From contig NZ_JAUOPC010000010.1 of NCBI RefSeq assembly GCF_030546805.1, positions 186,001-250,000 of the forward strand: a DNA stretch of 64,000 nucleotides, in the 5' to 3' direction. Shown piece after piece: positions 33,635-43,253 of the stretch (positions within the stretch are counted from its first letter, which is position 1; each line of letters opens with the position of its first letter). This DNA comes from Cyclobacterium sp. 1_MG-2023. Lineage in GTDB: Bacteria; Bacteroidota; Bacteroidia; Cytophagales; Cyclobacteriaceae. Below the pieces are notes generated by a model, which worked only from the letters and a program-made list of their open reading frames with translations, had not been told where the DNA came from and did no database searches. The translations under genes and the position numbers were made by a program.

Positions 33635-35551
33635 TTACCATTCCAATTCTCCTTTACATTCCTCCCCTTGAATTTGCTCCAGAGTGGGGTTATAACCATT
33701 ATTAGTAATCGCGATATCCGGATGTGTTCCTTCATTTACTAACTTCGATAAAGCACAGTAATCGGTAAGCCAATCATTGTTTTCGATTTTTATAGTATGA
33801 CTAAGGTCTACAGCAATCAAGTTTTCAAGCCCCTCTAATGTGGGAAGGGTCGTATTGCCTATAATACTTAAGTCTCTTTCAATCTTTTCTAGATTACCTA
33901 ATTCCTTAATACTACGCAATGAAAAATTGCCATATAAACTTATAGTCCGCATTTCATCTGAAACCTTTAGGCCTTTCAATGAGATTAAATCATTAGTATC
34001 AAAATTCAAAGAAGAAGTCACCGTACCTGTAAATCCTGTGAAATCTAGGAGCTCATCCATATAGGTCAAACTTAGCGAACCAATTGTTTCTACATTATGA
34101 AAATCCTCAAAGTTAACTATATCTATATCTTTAATTTCAAGAGAACCGATTTGTCTTACATTACTCAATCCCTCGAAAGTAGTCTGTGCATCATTATCAG
34201 AAACCGCCATATAATTGATCTCCAGAACCTGATCTAGTCCTTTGAAATTGATTAACTTGTCATTGCTGTTGATAAAAACACTACCTAGTTTTTTTATTTT
34301 CTCCAAGCCAAGGAGGTTGACCAAAGAGGGGTTGTCAGCAATAGTTAAATTTAAACGTTGGGGCTGGGTTTCTGAAAAGGTTAAGTCTTCCAGTGTTTCT
34401 AAACTGGTATTATTGTTTATAATTAGGTTAAAATAATCTCCTACCTGTGTGACGTTTTGTAATCCATGAAGGGTTTTTAAATGGGAGGTGTTTTTAATCT
34501 CTATTTTGTCATAAATTTCAGTAATCAATTCCAATGGTGACAGGTCTATGATTGGATCATCACCTGCATCTCCCTGTATGGTAAGGCTTGCGATTGTACC
34601 CTTGCCACACCTTAATGCCCAATTGTTTAATTCGGTTTGGGTAGACAATACCAGATATTGAGGAAAATCACCTTCTACACATTTAAAATCCGCTTCCTTC
34701 ATTTCCACAATCAATGGATGCGTTGAAAATTCCTTTAGCTGATCAATTGTTAGCGTATCCGTGAAATCATCAAAATTGAAACTTTTCAATAGGATAGCAT
34801 AACTTTCAGCAATGGGAAGTTCCACTGATTCGTTAATACCGGCGATCAATTCCTGGGTGATGATTTCTCCATCTGCAGTTATTTCCACTTCTCCAGGTAG
34901 AAAATCCATCAATCTGGTATCAGTAACCATGGCTATAAAAAATTGATTAGATGTGGCCTCTACAATGTTCAAACCAAACGACTGATAGCCAAAATCTGCA
35001 GGGCTTTGACCTTCAGCAGCTACCACTTGCATTGAAATTTCCATTTCAGCTTCCTCTCCAATTTCAGTTTCTATTGATTGTAAATCAAAAGACAAGGGTA
35101 AGGACAAATCTTGATCTTTGCTCAATGTTGAGTTTTTCTTGGGGCTTGCTTCAACAATGTCATTGTTATCATCCAGTACATAAAATGCAACTACCTGATA
35201 GGAGCCTTCCGGAAGAATAATTTTCTCTGTCAGGTAATGGTCTCCCATATCCTGAACCTGGATGTGCTTGCTATCATAGGAAGTTGAGTCTCCTTCTGCT
35301 GTTTGGATTGTAATAATTGCTTTACTGTAAGTTGTAACCCGAAGTTGCCTTGAAGATGCATTCGATGTTTTAGCGATCTTGACAATTACAGCGGGTAATT
35401 TTTCTTCGGTTTCCGGATCTTCACCCGGATTAGCAATAGGGTCGGGATTTACGTCGGGCCCTTCGGCCTCTTCACATGACTGCAATGTTGTACCGAGCAA
35501 AATAAAACTTACAAAGATGGCTAAACGGAATTTTAATAACATTTCTCTCAT
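33635..35551 (-). CDS. Lipoprotein with receptor-L-like leucine-rich repeats (second of a paralogous pair)
   Basis: This 638-residue protein has a lipoprotein signal ending in TLQSC. An N-terminal beta-rich domain (about 50-300) includes LPEGSYQVVAFYVLDDNNDI. From about residue 330 there are roughly ten irregular repeats of about 20-25 residues of the form LxIxxNxxLxxLxGLxxLxxI (LIINNNTSLETLEDL, VFINSNDKLINFKGLDQV, ISLYGNFSLRSIKELGNL), like the receptor L domains of eukaryotic growth-factor receptors. The C-terminus has NNGYNPTLEQIQGEEC. The start codon overlaps the stop of the upstream paralogue by 4 bp, indicating coupled translation. It is probably surface- or periplasm-exposed. Function unknown; binding of a glycan or protein is an inference from the fold. 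Confidence 0.75.
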   Translation of the reverse strand: MREMLLKFRLAIFVSFILLGTTLQSCEEAEGPDVNPDPIANPGEDPETEEKLPAVIVKIAKTSNASSRQLRVTTYSKAIITIQTAEGDSTSYDSKHIQVQDMGDHYLTEKIILPEGSYQVVAFYVLDDNNDIVEASPKKNSTLSKDQDLSLPLSFDLQSIETEIGEEAEMEISMQVVAAEGQSPADFGYQSFGLNIVEATSNQFFIAMVTDTRLMDFLPGEVEITADGEIITQELIAGINESVELPIAESYAILLKSFNFDDFTDTLTIDQLKEFSTHPLIVEMKEADFKCVEGDFPQYLVLSTQTELNNWALRCGKGTIASLTIQGDAGDDPIIDLSPLELITEIYDKIEIKNTSHLKTLHGLQNVTQVGDYFNLIINNNTSLETLEDLTFSETQPQRLNLTIADNPSLVNLLGLEKIKKLGSVFINSNDKLINFKGLDQVLEINYMAVSDNDAQTTFEGLSNVRQIGSLEIKDIDIVNFEDFHNVETIGSLSLTYMDELLDFTGFTGTVTSSLNFDTNDLISLKGLKVSDEMRTISLYGNFSLRSIKELGNLEKIERDLSIIGNTTLPTLEGLENLIAVDLSHTIKIENNDWLTDYCALSKLVNEGTHPDIAITNNGYNPTLEQIQGEECKGELEW

Positions 35552-37449
35552 GGTTTACACATCCCTCCTGAGATATCGTTTAAACTTGGATTATAGGCAT
35601 TATTATTAATTTTCACTCCGAATTCTAAATTCTCATTTGAGGTAATTTTCACGTCTTTTAATCCGCAGAAATCAACTAGGGATTCATTATCTTCAATAAT
35701 AATCTTATTAGGTGGGGAAATCGGATAACCGGGTAATGCTATGATGTAGAAAGAAATTTTCGAAATACCTTTAAATCCGTCAAGATTTTTTAGTTTTGGA
35801 TTGCCTTTGATAGCAAATAAATCATTAATGGTTTCCCCTGTTCCTATTGCATCAATATCTTCTAAGGATTCATTGTAATATAAGTGAATTCCTTCTATCT
35901 CTTTATTGAAAAAGAGAGGTGAAAGTGTGGTCACCTTGGGGAGAAGTTTGACAATCAATTCGCTAATCCCTTCACCGTTGGATTGAAGAAGTCCATCTAA
36001 ATTTGCTAAATTATCATTACCTTCCAGATGAAGTTTTTCAATAAACATAAACCCACCTTCTTCATCACCAAAAGAGATTAGTGATGGGTTATTTTTCACC
36101 GTAACTTTTGAATTTATTATTTCGGTTTGATTGGGGAATTTCAGATGCTTGATATTGGTATTGGATTGAATGGTTATTTTCTGAAGGTTTGTAGCATTTT
36201 CAAACCCAGAAAAGTCGATAAAATGTTGCATGCTCTCAATATGTAACCCTTCTAGTTTGGAAGTAAGGTGTTCCAAGCCTTCAAAATTTTGCATGCTAGG
36301 ATTATTGGTTAAATTCAAACCCGTTAAATTTTCTAATGATGTTAAATCAGAAAACGACTTCAATTTGGGGTTACTTCTGATTATTAAGTCCTGGGAAATT
36401 GTTTGTATATATTTCAGCCCTTCCAATGATTGTAAATCAGGGTTGCCTGAAATGATTAAGTTCTCATCCACCTGCTCTATGGAGGCTAAAGCCGAAAGAT
36501 CTTGTATAGGATCGGTTGAACCTTCATGAGATTGGCCCAAAGTTAAATTTCCATGGATAATATCATAACCTTTTAACCCAAACGAGTCTACAGCCGCTTG
36601 AGAGCTTAGTAGTACATCTCCCACAAATCCACCCCCTATATAAAACGCATCATCTCGTTTTTTTGTCATTTCAATAATTAGCGGAATGTCTTTAAATAAA
36701 CGGAGACTGTCATAACTAATTTGCTTTTCAATGGGTTGGAAAGCTTTATAAGTGAGTGTTAAATCATAATTTTCACTCGACTTTGGTAGTACGATTTTGT
36801 TCAATTTGCCATTAAGTTGCTGGCTCAGCAAATGCTCCCCCTGGCTAACTGTCAATTCAGCCGGGATAAAATCCATAAAGTCATCAACCTTCTCAAGTAC
36901 TGCAGAAATGAAAAAGTAAAAGGTCTCCCGAAAACCCGGCATGCCGGACTCAAAACCGAAAGGGTCAGGATTTTTTCCCGCAGTAGAGATGATTTCAAGG
37001 TTTAAGCTTTGAGATTCACCTGTGGTCACTTCAAAAGGGATGGGAAGTGGTTGAGCAAGATAGTCACCAAATTCAGATCCCTCCATTGGCGTAGCATAAA
37101 GGATGTTTCCTGTACTGTCCGTTAAATAAAAATCGCTAATTTGGTAGCTACCTTGAGAAAGGTTAATTTCTTCGATTAGAATTTCATCCCCAAAACTTAA
37201 AATAGGTAAGGATTTACGTTCTAAAATAGTTTGTGAGCCATTTTCGCTTTCTATTGTAAGGACAACATTGTTGACTCCTTGAATAGGAAGCGCTAAGTTC
37301 CTACTGCTTTCATTTCCTACGTAGCTCTCCATAACCTGAAAGCTTATGCTTCCATCCGTGGGCAATTGTTGTTCATACTCTGTAGTACATGCCCCCAAAA
37401 CAATCAAACTAAAAAGTTTAATGTAGTGGATTAATTTCCATTTGTTCAT
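35548..37449 (-). CDS. Lipoprotein with receptor-L-like leucine-rich repeats (first of a paralogous pair)
   Basis: This 633-residue lipoprotein (signal ending in VLGAC) has the same architecture as the gene that follows. The N-terminal domain includes INLSQGSYQISDFYLTDSTGN, which parallels LPEGSYQVVAFYVLDDNND in the partner, and FMDFIPAELTVSQGE parallels LMDFLPGEVEITADGE. The repeat region starts near residue 310 (LIISGNPDLQSLEGLKYI, LIIRSNPKLKSFSDL, LNLTNNPSMQNFEGLEHL). The C-terminus NNAYNPSLNDISGGMC matches that of the partner. Identity looks modest, so the duplication is old. Its stop and the partner's start overlap as ATGA. No promoter match was found upstream. Function unknown. Confidence 0.75.
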   Translation of the reverse strand: MNKWKLIHYIKLFSLIVLGACTTEYEQQLPTDGSISFQVMESYVGNESSRNLALPIQGVNNVVLTIESENGSQTILERKSLPILSFGDEILIEEINLSQGSYQISDFYLTDSTGNILYATPMEGSEFGDYLAQPLPIPFEVTTGESQSLNLEIISTAGKNPDPFGFESGMPGFRETFYFFISAVLEKVDDFMDFIPAELTVSQGEHLLSQQLNGKLNKIVLPKSSENYDLTLTYKAFQPIEKQISYDSLRLFKDIPLIIEMTKKRDDAFYIGGGFVGDVLLSSQAAVDSFGLKGYDIIHGNLTLGQSHEGSTDPIQDLSALASIEQVDENLIISGNPDLQSLEGLKYIQTISQDLIIRSNPKLKSFSDLTSLENLTGLNLTNNPSMQNFEGLEHLTSKLEGLHIESMQHFIDFSGFENATNLQKITIQSNTNIKHLKFPNQTEIINSKVTVKNNPSLISFGDEEGGFMFIEKLHLEGNDNLANLDGLLQSNGEGISELIVKLLPKVTTLSPLFFNKEIEGIHLYYNESLEDIDAIGTGETINDLFAIKGNPKLKNLDGFKGISKISFYIIALPGYPISPPNKIIIEDNESLVDFCGLKDVKITSNENLEFGVKINNNAYNPSLNDISGGMCKP

Positions 37450-37570
37450 GTTTTAAAAAAAAGGTTTCGTAAAACTAAATATTATTTTTAAAAATACAGC
37501 CATTTATTTCAAATATTTAAAAATGTATTTTAAAATATTAAAAATGTTTTTTGTTAAAAATTAAAGTAGT

Positions 37571-37602
37571 TTTCTTTTTCTAGAATTATGAATTTACCTT
37601 TG
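37571..37602 (+). promoter_or_regulatory. Candidate promoter of the methyltransferase gene (TTTC-N20-TACCTTTG)
   Basis: TACCTTTG at 37595-37602 is an exact TANNTTTG element, and TTTC at 37571-37574 is one base off TTTG at the right spacing. The leader to the ATG at 37711 would be about 100 nt. Confidence 0.45.
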
Positions 37603-37710
37603 ATAGGGGAAGGGTATTTGTAATGACATAATTACCAGTGACTTTTCAATTTAAATTGGTTAAGGGTCAGCTTCTATTTTTATAATTTTTGGTAAATAAT
37701 TAAATTTAGC

Positions 37711-38337
37711 ATGATGGAAGATATTTGGATAAAAAAATGGAATGAAAGGTATGGCGAGGAAGATTATGCCTATGGAGAAACTCCCAATGTATTCTTTGAG
37801 GAAAAAATCAAAGAATTAAAAACCGGTAAAATACTATTGCCGGCTGAAGGGGAAGGGAGAAATGCAGTATTTGCGGCAAAACTTGGATGGTCTGTTTTTG
37901 CTTTTGATCAAAGTGAAGAAGGAAAGAAGAAAGCCATGAAATTGGCCAAAAAGAATGGAGTGACCATAGACTATCAAGTAGGAGATTTAGGGGCTGTAAA
38001 TTTCCCTCAAGAGGAGTTTGATGTGATTGGACTTATCTATGCGCATTTTCCGGCTAACCTTAAGTCTGCATACCATAAAATATTGGATGGTTATTTAAAA
38101 AAAGGAGGCTTTGTGGTTTTTGAAGCTTTTAGTAAGAATAATTTGACTTACAGAGCCAAGAATGAGAAAATTGGAGGACCTAGGGATTTGGATTCTCTTT
38201 TCTCCATTGAGGAAATTAAAGCAGACTTTTCCAATTACGAAATTTTGCAATTGGAAGAAAAAGAAGTTGAATTAGGTGAAGGCCTTTACCATAACGGAAA
38301 GGGATCGGTCATCAGGTTTGTGGGGAAGAAAAAGTAA
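37711..38337 (+). CDS. Class I SAM-dependent methyltransferase (TehB/thiopurine-like)
   Basis: This 208-residue cytoplasmic protein has the Rossmann methyltransferase core: motif [21 protein letters not shown] (Ala replaces the usual Gly of CGEGRN-type motifs), motif II AFDQSE, a [15 protein letters not shown] segment as motif IV and a C-terminal strand pair. The N-terminal [20 protein letters not shown] is typical of the TehB-like and thiopurine methyltransferase-like group, which methylates small molecules such as tellurite, selenite or thiols. The true substrate is unknown. The second Met may be the start. It is convergent with pntB, with a shared terminator. Confidence 0.85.
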   Translation: MMEDIWIKKWNERYGEEDYAYGETPNVFFEEKIKELKTGKILLPAEGEGRNAVFAAKLGWSVFAFDQSEEGKKKAMKLAKKNGVTIDYQVGDLGAVNFPQEEFDVIGLIYAHFPANLKSAYHKILDGYLKKGGFVVFEAFSKNNLTYRAKNEKIGGPRDLDSLFSIEEIKADFSNYEILQLEEKEVELGEGLYHNGKGSVIRFVGKKK

Positions 38338-38402
38338 GCCTGGCCTAGACGAATTGAAAATTTTGCAAGTACTGCTAAAAAATTGTAATTCCTTTAAACA
38401 AT

Positions 38403-38434
38403 AAAAAAAGGCTGCTTTCAAAAGCAGCCTTTTT
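38403..38434. terminator. Bidirectional terminator between the methyltransferase gene and pntB
   Basis: GGCTGCTTT / AAAGCAGCC-type stem flanked by A7 on the left and T5 on the right, tight loop. It lies 3 bp from the pntB stop and 65 bp from the methyltransferase stop, so it can end both transcripts. Confidence 0.9.
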
Positions 38435-38437
38435 ATG

Positions 38438-39805
38438 TTACATGTTTTTAACTTCTGCAACGAGTTCGTTGAGGACCTTCTTGGCATCACCGAAAAGCAT
38501 GCGGGTTTTAGGATCAAAAAAGAGTGCATTCTGAATTCCGGCGTAGCCTGAACTCATACTTCTTTTGATAACAATAACATTGGCAGCTTTATTGACTTCC
38601 AAAATAGGCATTCCGTATATTGGACTTGAAGGGTCATCATTTGCAGCTGGATTAACTACATCATTGGCACCAATGACCATCACTACATCTGTATTGGGCA
38701 ACTTCTCGTTCATGTCGTCCATTTCGATAAGTTTGTCATAAGGTACATCTGATTCAGCCAACAATACGTTCATATGACCAGGCATTCTTCCTGCAACAGG
38801 GTGAATACCATACAATACCTCAACACCTTTTTCTTCTAGAATTTTCTCTAAATCATGTACAGCATGTTGAGCTTGTGCCACAGCAAGACCGTAACCCGGG
38901 ACAATTACTACACGTTTGGCATAAGCCAAAAGAATGGAAGAATCATAAGCATTGATTTCTTTAGCTACTTGATCACCATCAGCACCTGCAGCTGCAGTTC
39001 CTGAACCTGCACCAAATGAGGTAAACAAAATGTTAGAAACGGATCTGTTCATGGCTTTGGCCATCAATAAGGTCAACAGAATCCCTGCGGAACCTACCAA
39101 AATACCACCCATTAACATTACCTTATTGTCATAAAGTAAACCTGTGGTAGCGGCAGTAACCCCGGTTAGTGAGTTAAGTAAAGAAATGACTACCGGCATA
39201 TCTGCTCCCCCAATCGGGTAAACGAACATTAATCCATAAATTAATGATAGCACTACCAAGACATAGATTAATATTGGTTGTGGTTCACCTGAAGTTAGGA
39301 TATAAGCGGCCAATGCTACGGCAATGGCAAGTACTGCAAAGCCTAACATTTTATTGATTCGGATGTCTTTTAATACGCCCTGAAGCTTACCCATGGCTAT
39401 TAAAGATCCTGAAAAAGAAACAGATCCAATCACTAAACTTGACATCAAAACAGCTCCTTTTCCAATGTCATCCACAGGAAGGTCACCGTATTCAACCAAG
39501 CCAATTAAAGCTGCAGCAGCTCCACCCATTCCGTTAAAGAAGGATACCAATTGGGGCATGGCCGTCATTTGAACTGTTTTGGCAGAATAAATACCACCAA
39601 TTGTTCCAAGAACCATTGCAATTAGAATCAGTGCCAGATTGTCTAAACCTGGTGTTAAAAACGAGGCTAAAATAGCCAATATCATTCCTGATAATGCAAT
39701 GCTATTACCTTTCCTCGCAGAATCCGGATGACTCATCATCTTGATTCCAACAATAAAAAGTACTACCGCTACGAGGTAGCAAATATCTATTATCTGTAAA
39801 ATCAT
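38438..39805 (-). CDS. pntB: NAD(P) transhydrogenase subunit beta
   Basis: This 455-residue subunit carries most of the proton channel and the NADP(H)-binding domain III of the proton-translocating transhydrogenase, which uses the proton gradient to make NADPH from NADH. Residues 1 to about 240 contain some eight membrane helices (GNSIALSGMILAILASF, GGADMPVVISLLNSLTG). The C-terminal domain has the hallmark GYGLAVAQAQHAV (nucleotide loop) and the motif RMPGHMNVLLAE, followed by GANDVVNPAA. All features are present at normal length. It is the last gene of pntAA-pntAB-pntB, 5 bp after pntAB. Confidence 0.95.
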   Translation of the reverse strand: MILQIIDICYLVAVVLFIVGIKMMSHPDSARKGNSIALSGMILAILASFLTPGLDNLALILIAMVLGTIGGIYSAKTVQMTAMPQLVSFFNGMGGAAAALIGLVEYGDLPVDDIGKGAVLMSSLVIGSVSFSGSLIAMGKLQGVLKDIRINKMLGFAVLAIAVALAAYILTSGEPQPILIYVLVVLSLIYGLMFVYPIGGADMPVVISLLNSLTGVTAATTGLLYDNKVMLMGGILVGSAGILLTLLMAKAMNRSVSNILFTSFGAGSGTAAAGADGDQVAKEINAYDSSILLAYAKRVVIVPGYGLAVAQAQHAVHDLEKILEEKGVEVLYGIHPVAGRMPGHMNVLLAESDVPYDKLIEMDDMNEKLPNTDVVMVIGANDVVNPAANDDPSSPIYGMPILEVNKAANVIVIKRSMSSGYAGIQNALFFDPKTRMLFGDAKKVLNELVAEVKNM

Positions 39806-39810
39806 AATTT

Positions 39811-40128
39811 TTATTTTTTACCGGGTTTTTTCTTAAACATCTCTAACATTCTGTTGGTAACAGCAAAGCCTCCCACTACATTAAGGGTAGCAAGTAATAC
39901 TGCTAAAAAGCCTAAAGACAAGGCCAGGTAGTTTGCAGGATCTGTTTTTCCCAAAACAATAATTGATCCGACAATCACTACTCCCGAAAGGGCATTTGAA
40001 CCTGACATTAGCGGTGTATGTAGTACTGTGGGTACTTTAGAAATCACCTCAACACCTACAAATATTGCCAGAATGAAAATATAGAGTTCCTGTTGGTTAA
40101 TTGATATGTATTCAATAATCGCTTCCAT
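39811..40128 (-). CDS. pntAB: NAD(P) transhydrogenase subunit alpha, membrane part
   Basis: This 105-residue protein has three hydrophobic segments (LYIFILAIFVGVEVISKV, ALSGVVIVGSIIVLG, LALSLGFLAVLLATLNVVGGF) and ends in MLEMFKKK. It is the membrane-spanning C-terminal part of the alpha subunit, here a separate polypeptide. In Escherichia coli this part is fused to the NAD-binding part in PntA; the three-gene form is usual in many other bacteria. The motif STVLHTPLMSGSNA (here PTVLHTPLMSGSNA) is conserved in the family. It begins 1 bp after the pntAA stop. Confidence 0.95.
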   Translation of the reverse strand: MEAIIEYISINQQELYIFILAIFVGVEVISKVPTVLHTPLMSGSNALSGVVIVGSIIVLGKTDPANYLALSLGFLAVLLATLNVVGGFAVTNRMLEMFKKKPGKK

Positions 40129-40129
40129 A

Positions 40130-41242
40130 TTATTTTAATAAGGGTTCATAAACTATTGCTCCATCATTTGTGATGCAGGTTCCTTTAATTATTTCATCTT
40201 CAAAATTCAGATTCAACTGATCTTCTTTTAAAAGAAGTTTTAAAAGATTTTGTACGTTTTTACTGTACATTTTACTGGCATCCTGAGGCATGGTGGAAGG
40301 TAAAGCAGAATTACCGATTACGGTGACTCCATCAATTGTTACCGTGTCATTGTTTTGGGTTCCTTCACAATTTCCTCCATTGGCCGCTGCTAAATCAACT
40401 ACAACAGCACCGGATTTCATTTTCTCCAACATTGCTTTTGTGATTAGAATGGGTGCCTTTCTTCCAGGTATCAAAGCCGTTGTGATGACAACATCTGATT
40501 TAATGATGGATTGCTCCAACATTTCAGATTGTTTTTTCTTGTACTCTTCAGACTGTTCAACTGCATATCCGCCAGCTCCTTTGTCTTCAACAGCACCGGG
40601 TACTTCTACAAATTTACCTCCTAAACTTTCTACTTGTTCTTTTACAGATGGTCTTGTATCAAATGCTTCAACCACAGCACCTAATCTTTTAGCGGTGGCA
40701 ATGGCTTGTAAACCAGCTACTCCTGCACCTATTACCAAAACCTTAGCAGGTGCAATAGTGCCTGCAGCAGTCATTAGCATAGGGAAAAATCTTGGCAAAT
40801 TGGCAGCAGCAAGTAAAACAGCTTTATACCCTGAAACAGTACTCATAGAAGACAAAACGTCCATACTTTGAGCACGGGTAATTCTTGGAATGGAATCCAT
40901 ACTAAACAATGAAACGCCCGTGTCGGCGATGGTTTTCATCAATTCCCTTGCAACCAAAGGCTGATAGACACCAAATAAATATTTACCCTTTTTTAAAGAA
41001 GGATAGTCCATGGGGTCCAATGGTGTTATTTGAAAAATCATTTCTGCATCTTTCAAAACTTCTTTGCGTTCTTTAACTTCAGCACCGACTTCCAAATATG
41101 TGGCATCAGAAAGGAAAGAGGATTCTCCGGCCCCTTTTTCAATCAGGACTTTATTGCCTGTTGCAGTTAGGACCTTTACTGCTTCCGGATGTAAAGAAAC
41201 TCTAGTTTCCGGAGAAGGTTCTTTTAAAATTCCTAAAATCAT
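40130..41242 (-). CDS. pntAA: NAD(P) transhydrogenase subunit alpha, NAD-binding part
   Basis: This 370-residue soluble subunit binds NAD(H) at the cytoplasmic face of the complex. It has the alanine dehydrogenase/PNT N-terminal fold (about 1-135, LKEPSPETRVSLHPEAVK) and the Rossmann domain with VLVIGAGVAGLQAIATAKRLG, then FDTRPSVKEQVESLGG and VVVDLAAANGGNCEGT, which are typical transhydrogenase sequences. It heads the three-gene operon. No strong promoter match was found in the 650 bp upstream, but a 21-bp palindrome lies there. Confidence 0.95.
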   Translation of the reverse strand: MILGILKEPSPETRVSLHPEAVKVLTATGNKVLIEKGAGESSFLSDATYLEVGAEVKERKEVLKDAEMIFQITPLDPMDYPSLKKGKYLFGVYQPLVARELMKTIADTGVSLFSMDSIPRITRAQSMDVLSSMSTVSGYKAVLLAAANLPRFFPMLMTAAGTIAPAKVLVIGAGVAGLQAIATAKRLGAVVEAFDTRPSVKEQVESLGGKFVEVPGAVEDKGAGGYAVEQSEEYKKKQSEMLEQSIIKSDVVITTALIPGRKAPILITKAMLEKMKSGAVVVDLAAANGGNCEGTQNNDTVTIDGVTVIGNSALPSTMPQDASKMYSKNVQNLLKLLLKEDQLNLNFEDEIIKGTCITNDGAIVYEPLLK

Positions 41243-41894
41243 AATGGTGTTTTATTGTTGTATTCCAAACGTTGAGTTTCCAAAATCAAATCATCACTTT
41301 TACTCTCACGCAAAAGGAATTAAAATATCAATAGACTTTGGCAGTGCAAAAAAAGCACTTTTTTACGGATTTTAACCTAATGTTCTTTAAAACTTTCACT
41401 TTTTAACGAATTGATTGATTTTTTCATCTTTTATTGAAAACATCTTTAAAAAATTCCGCGAAATTCAATTGATGTTATTCGATCCATTGAATTTTGCACC
41501 CAATTTTATCAACCTTAAGTGCTAATAGCACTTAATTTGGGCGTATTGCATTTTGCCTTTTAAAAGACTAAGGTTTTATCAACGCAGAATTTTTGGCTCT
41601 ACTTACTAGGTGAAATGATCTTTTCCATAAAAATCCAATAGGCAATTTATTACCTACTGAAATCACTTCCCGTAAACGTAGGAAATCCTATTTCAAAAGT
41701 CGGGTTTAAACAAGTTGAAATTGAACATTTAGCCTAATAAAATTTATTCTCGATTCTGCCGCTGTAGTTAAAAGTTTTTTTAGACCCTTTGGCTGGATGG
41801 TGACTTTTTGATTCTTGAAACCTTTTTCCATTGAACAAAAACAAGTACATTCACTACAGTACTTTAAGAAACGTTAAAAAGTGAAAACGAAACA
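41243..41894. other. Divergent intergenic region with a 21-bp palindrome
   Basis: No gene is seen between pntAA and the esterase. TTAAGTGCTA-A-TAGCACTTAA at 41515-41535 is a perfect palindrome with 10-bp arms about 275 bp upstream of pntAA and 360 bp upstream of the esterase. A shorter inverted pair AAGTAC/GTACTT lies about 40 bp before the esterase ATG. Confidence 0.55.
41515..41535. promoter_or_regulatory. Perfect 21-bp palindrome (candidate operator)
   Basis: Ten-base arms TTAAGTGCTA and TAGCACTTAA around a single A. There is no T-run on either side, so it does not look like a terminator; a dimeric regulator site is more likely. Confidence 0.45.
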
Positions 41895-43151
41895 ATGAAA
41901 TCTTTTCTTTTGATTGCTCTTTTATTTAGTCTTGTTTATCCTGCTTTAAGTCAGGAGTTCGTTCCAAATTACGAAGAGAGCAAGGTCCCTACCTATACCT
42001 TACCCGCTCTTCTAGAAATGGAGAATGGAGAACCGGTTGAAAGCAAAAAACAATGGAGAAAGAGAAGGGGGGAAATATTACACCTTTTTGAAAAACATGT
42101 TTACGGAAAATCTCCTGAATGGGACGGTAAAATCACAAGTAAAGTAATACTTGAGAATAAAGATTATCTGAATGGGAAAGCTACTCGACAGGTGGTTAGG
42201 CTAAGCTTGGAAAGAGCAGGAAGGTCATTAGATTTAGATTTATTGGTGTTTTATCCAAATTCAGTAAAGAAAGCACCTGCTTTTTTGGGACTTAATTTTT
42301 ATGGAAACCATACCATTTCTTCCGACAATCAGGTAGCTGTGCCTGAGGCATGGATTAGAAATAACGAAAAAATGGGAAGTTCAAACAATAAAGCTTCAGA
42401 AAAGGGGAGAGGCCAACGTATTGCCAATTGGCCATATGAAGCTATTTTATCCAGAGGCTATGGCTTGGTGACCCTTTATTACGGAGAAATAGATCCTGAT
42501 TATGGTGATGGTTTTAAAAATGGTGTCCACGCTTTATATCCCGATGAAAAAAGAAATGCCAGTTCCTGGGCTAGTATTGCAGCTTGGGGATGGGGGCTTT
42601 CAAGGGTAATGGATTACTTGGAAGATGTAGATTGGGTCAATCCTAAGAAAATAGCTGTACTTGGTCATAGCAGACTCGGTAAAGCAGCCTTATGGGCAGG
42701 GGCAACGGACGAAAGATTTGCTCTGGTTATTTCTAATAATTCGGGCTGCGGTGGTGCCGCCTTGTCCCGCCGTGCTTATGGGGAAACGATTGGACAGATG
42801 ATAAATGTAATTCCCTATTGGTTTTCTGATAGTTTTTCAATCTATAATAAAAGAGAAAACGAATTACCTGTAGACCAGCACCAATTGCTGGCTTTGATGG
42901 CACCCAGGCCTTTGTATGTGGCAAGTGGTGTGGAAGATACCTGGGCAGACCCAAAGGGTGAGTTTTTATCTTGTGTGGCCGCTTCTCCGGCCTATGAGTT
43001 ATTTGGAAAAGAAGGTGTGCCTGCGGAAGTGCTTCCCCCTTTAAACCAACCTGTAATGGGAAGTATAGGTTATCATATTCGTTCCGGGGATCATGGTTTA
43101 TTGCCTTATGATTGGGCGCAGTACTTGGATTTTGCAGACATGCATTTTTAG
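41895..43151 (+). CDS. CE15-type glucuronoyl esterase-like secreted hydrolase
   Basis: This 418-residue protein has a signal peptide (SFLLIALLFSLVYPALSQ). It resembles bacterial carbohydrate esterase family 15, which cleaves ester links between glucuronic acid of glucuronoxylan and lignin or similar alcohols. The nucleophile is Ser259 in the CE15-type elbow GHSRLGKAAL, with the following Arg as the oxyanion residue. SNNSGCGGAALSRR and DTWADPKGEF are conserved blocks, and the catalytic His is probably His400 in RSGDHGLLPYDW. I could not settle which acid completes the triad; the position occupied by Glu in fungal members appears to be Asn or Cys here. In marine bacteria related enzymes may act on algal uronates. 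It stands alone with its own terminator. Confidence 0.8.
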   Translation: MKSFLLIALLFSLVYPALSQEFVPNYEESKVPTYTLPALLEMENGEPVESKKQWRKRRGEILHLFEKHVYGKSPEWDGKITSKVILENKDYLNGKATRQVVRLSLERAGRSLDLDLLVFYPNSVKKAPAFLGLNFYGNHTISSDNQVAVPEAWIRNNEKMGSSNNKASEKGRGQRIANWPYEAILSRGYGLVTLYYGEIDPDYGDGFKNGVHALYPDEKRNASSWASIAAWGWGLSRVMDYLEDVDWVNPKKIAVLGHSRLGKAALWAGATDERFALVISNNSGCGGAALSRRAYGETIGQMINVIPYWFSDSFSIYNKRENELPVDQHQLLALMAPRPLYVASGVEDTWADPKGEFLSCVAASPAYELFGKEGVPAEVLPPLNQPVMGSIGYHIRSGDHGLLPYDWAQYLDFADMHF

Positions 43152-43189
43152 AAAAAATCACTGATACTAACATTCTATTTTATTGAAAC

Positions 43190-43216
43190 AAAAAGGAGGC
43201 TTTTGTGCCTCCTTTT
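43190..43216. terminator. Bidirectional terminator between the esterase gene and the SDR gene
   Basis: AAAAGGAGGC pairs perfectly with GCCTCCTTTT around a 6-base loop, with T-rich sequence on the plus side and A-rich on the other. It lies 39 bp after the esterase stop. Confidence 0.88.
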
Positions 43217-43253
43217 ATGTTTTTTTGTCATTGGTAACTTTGTGATACCAAAA

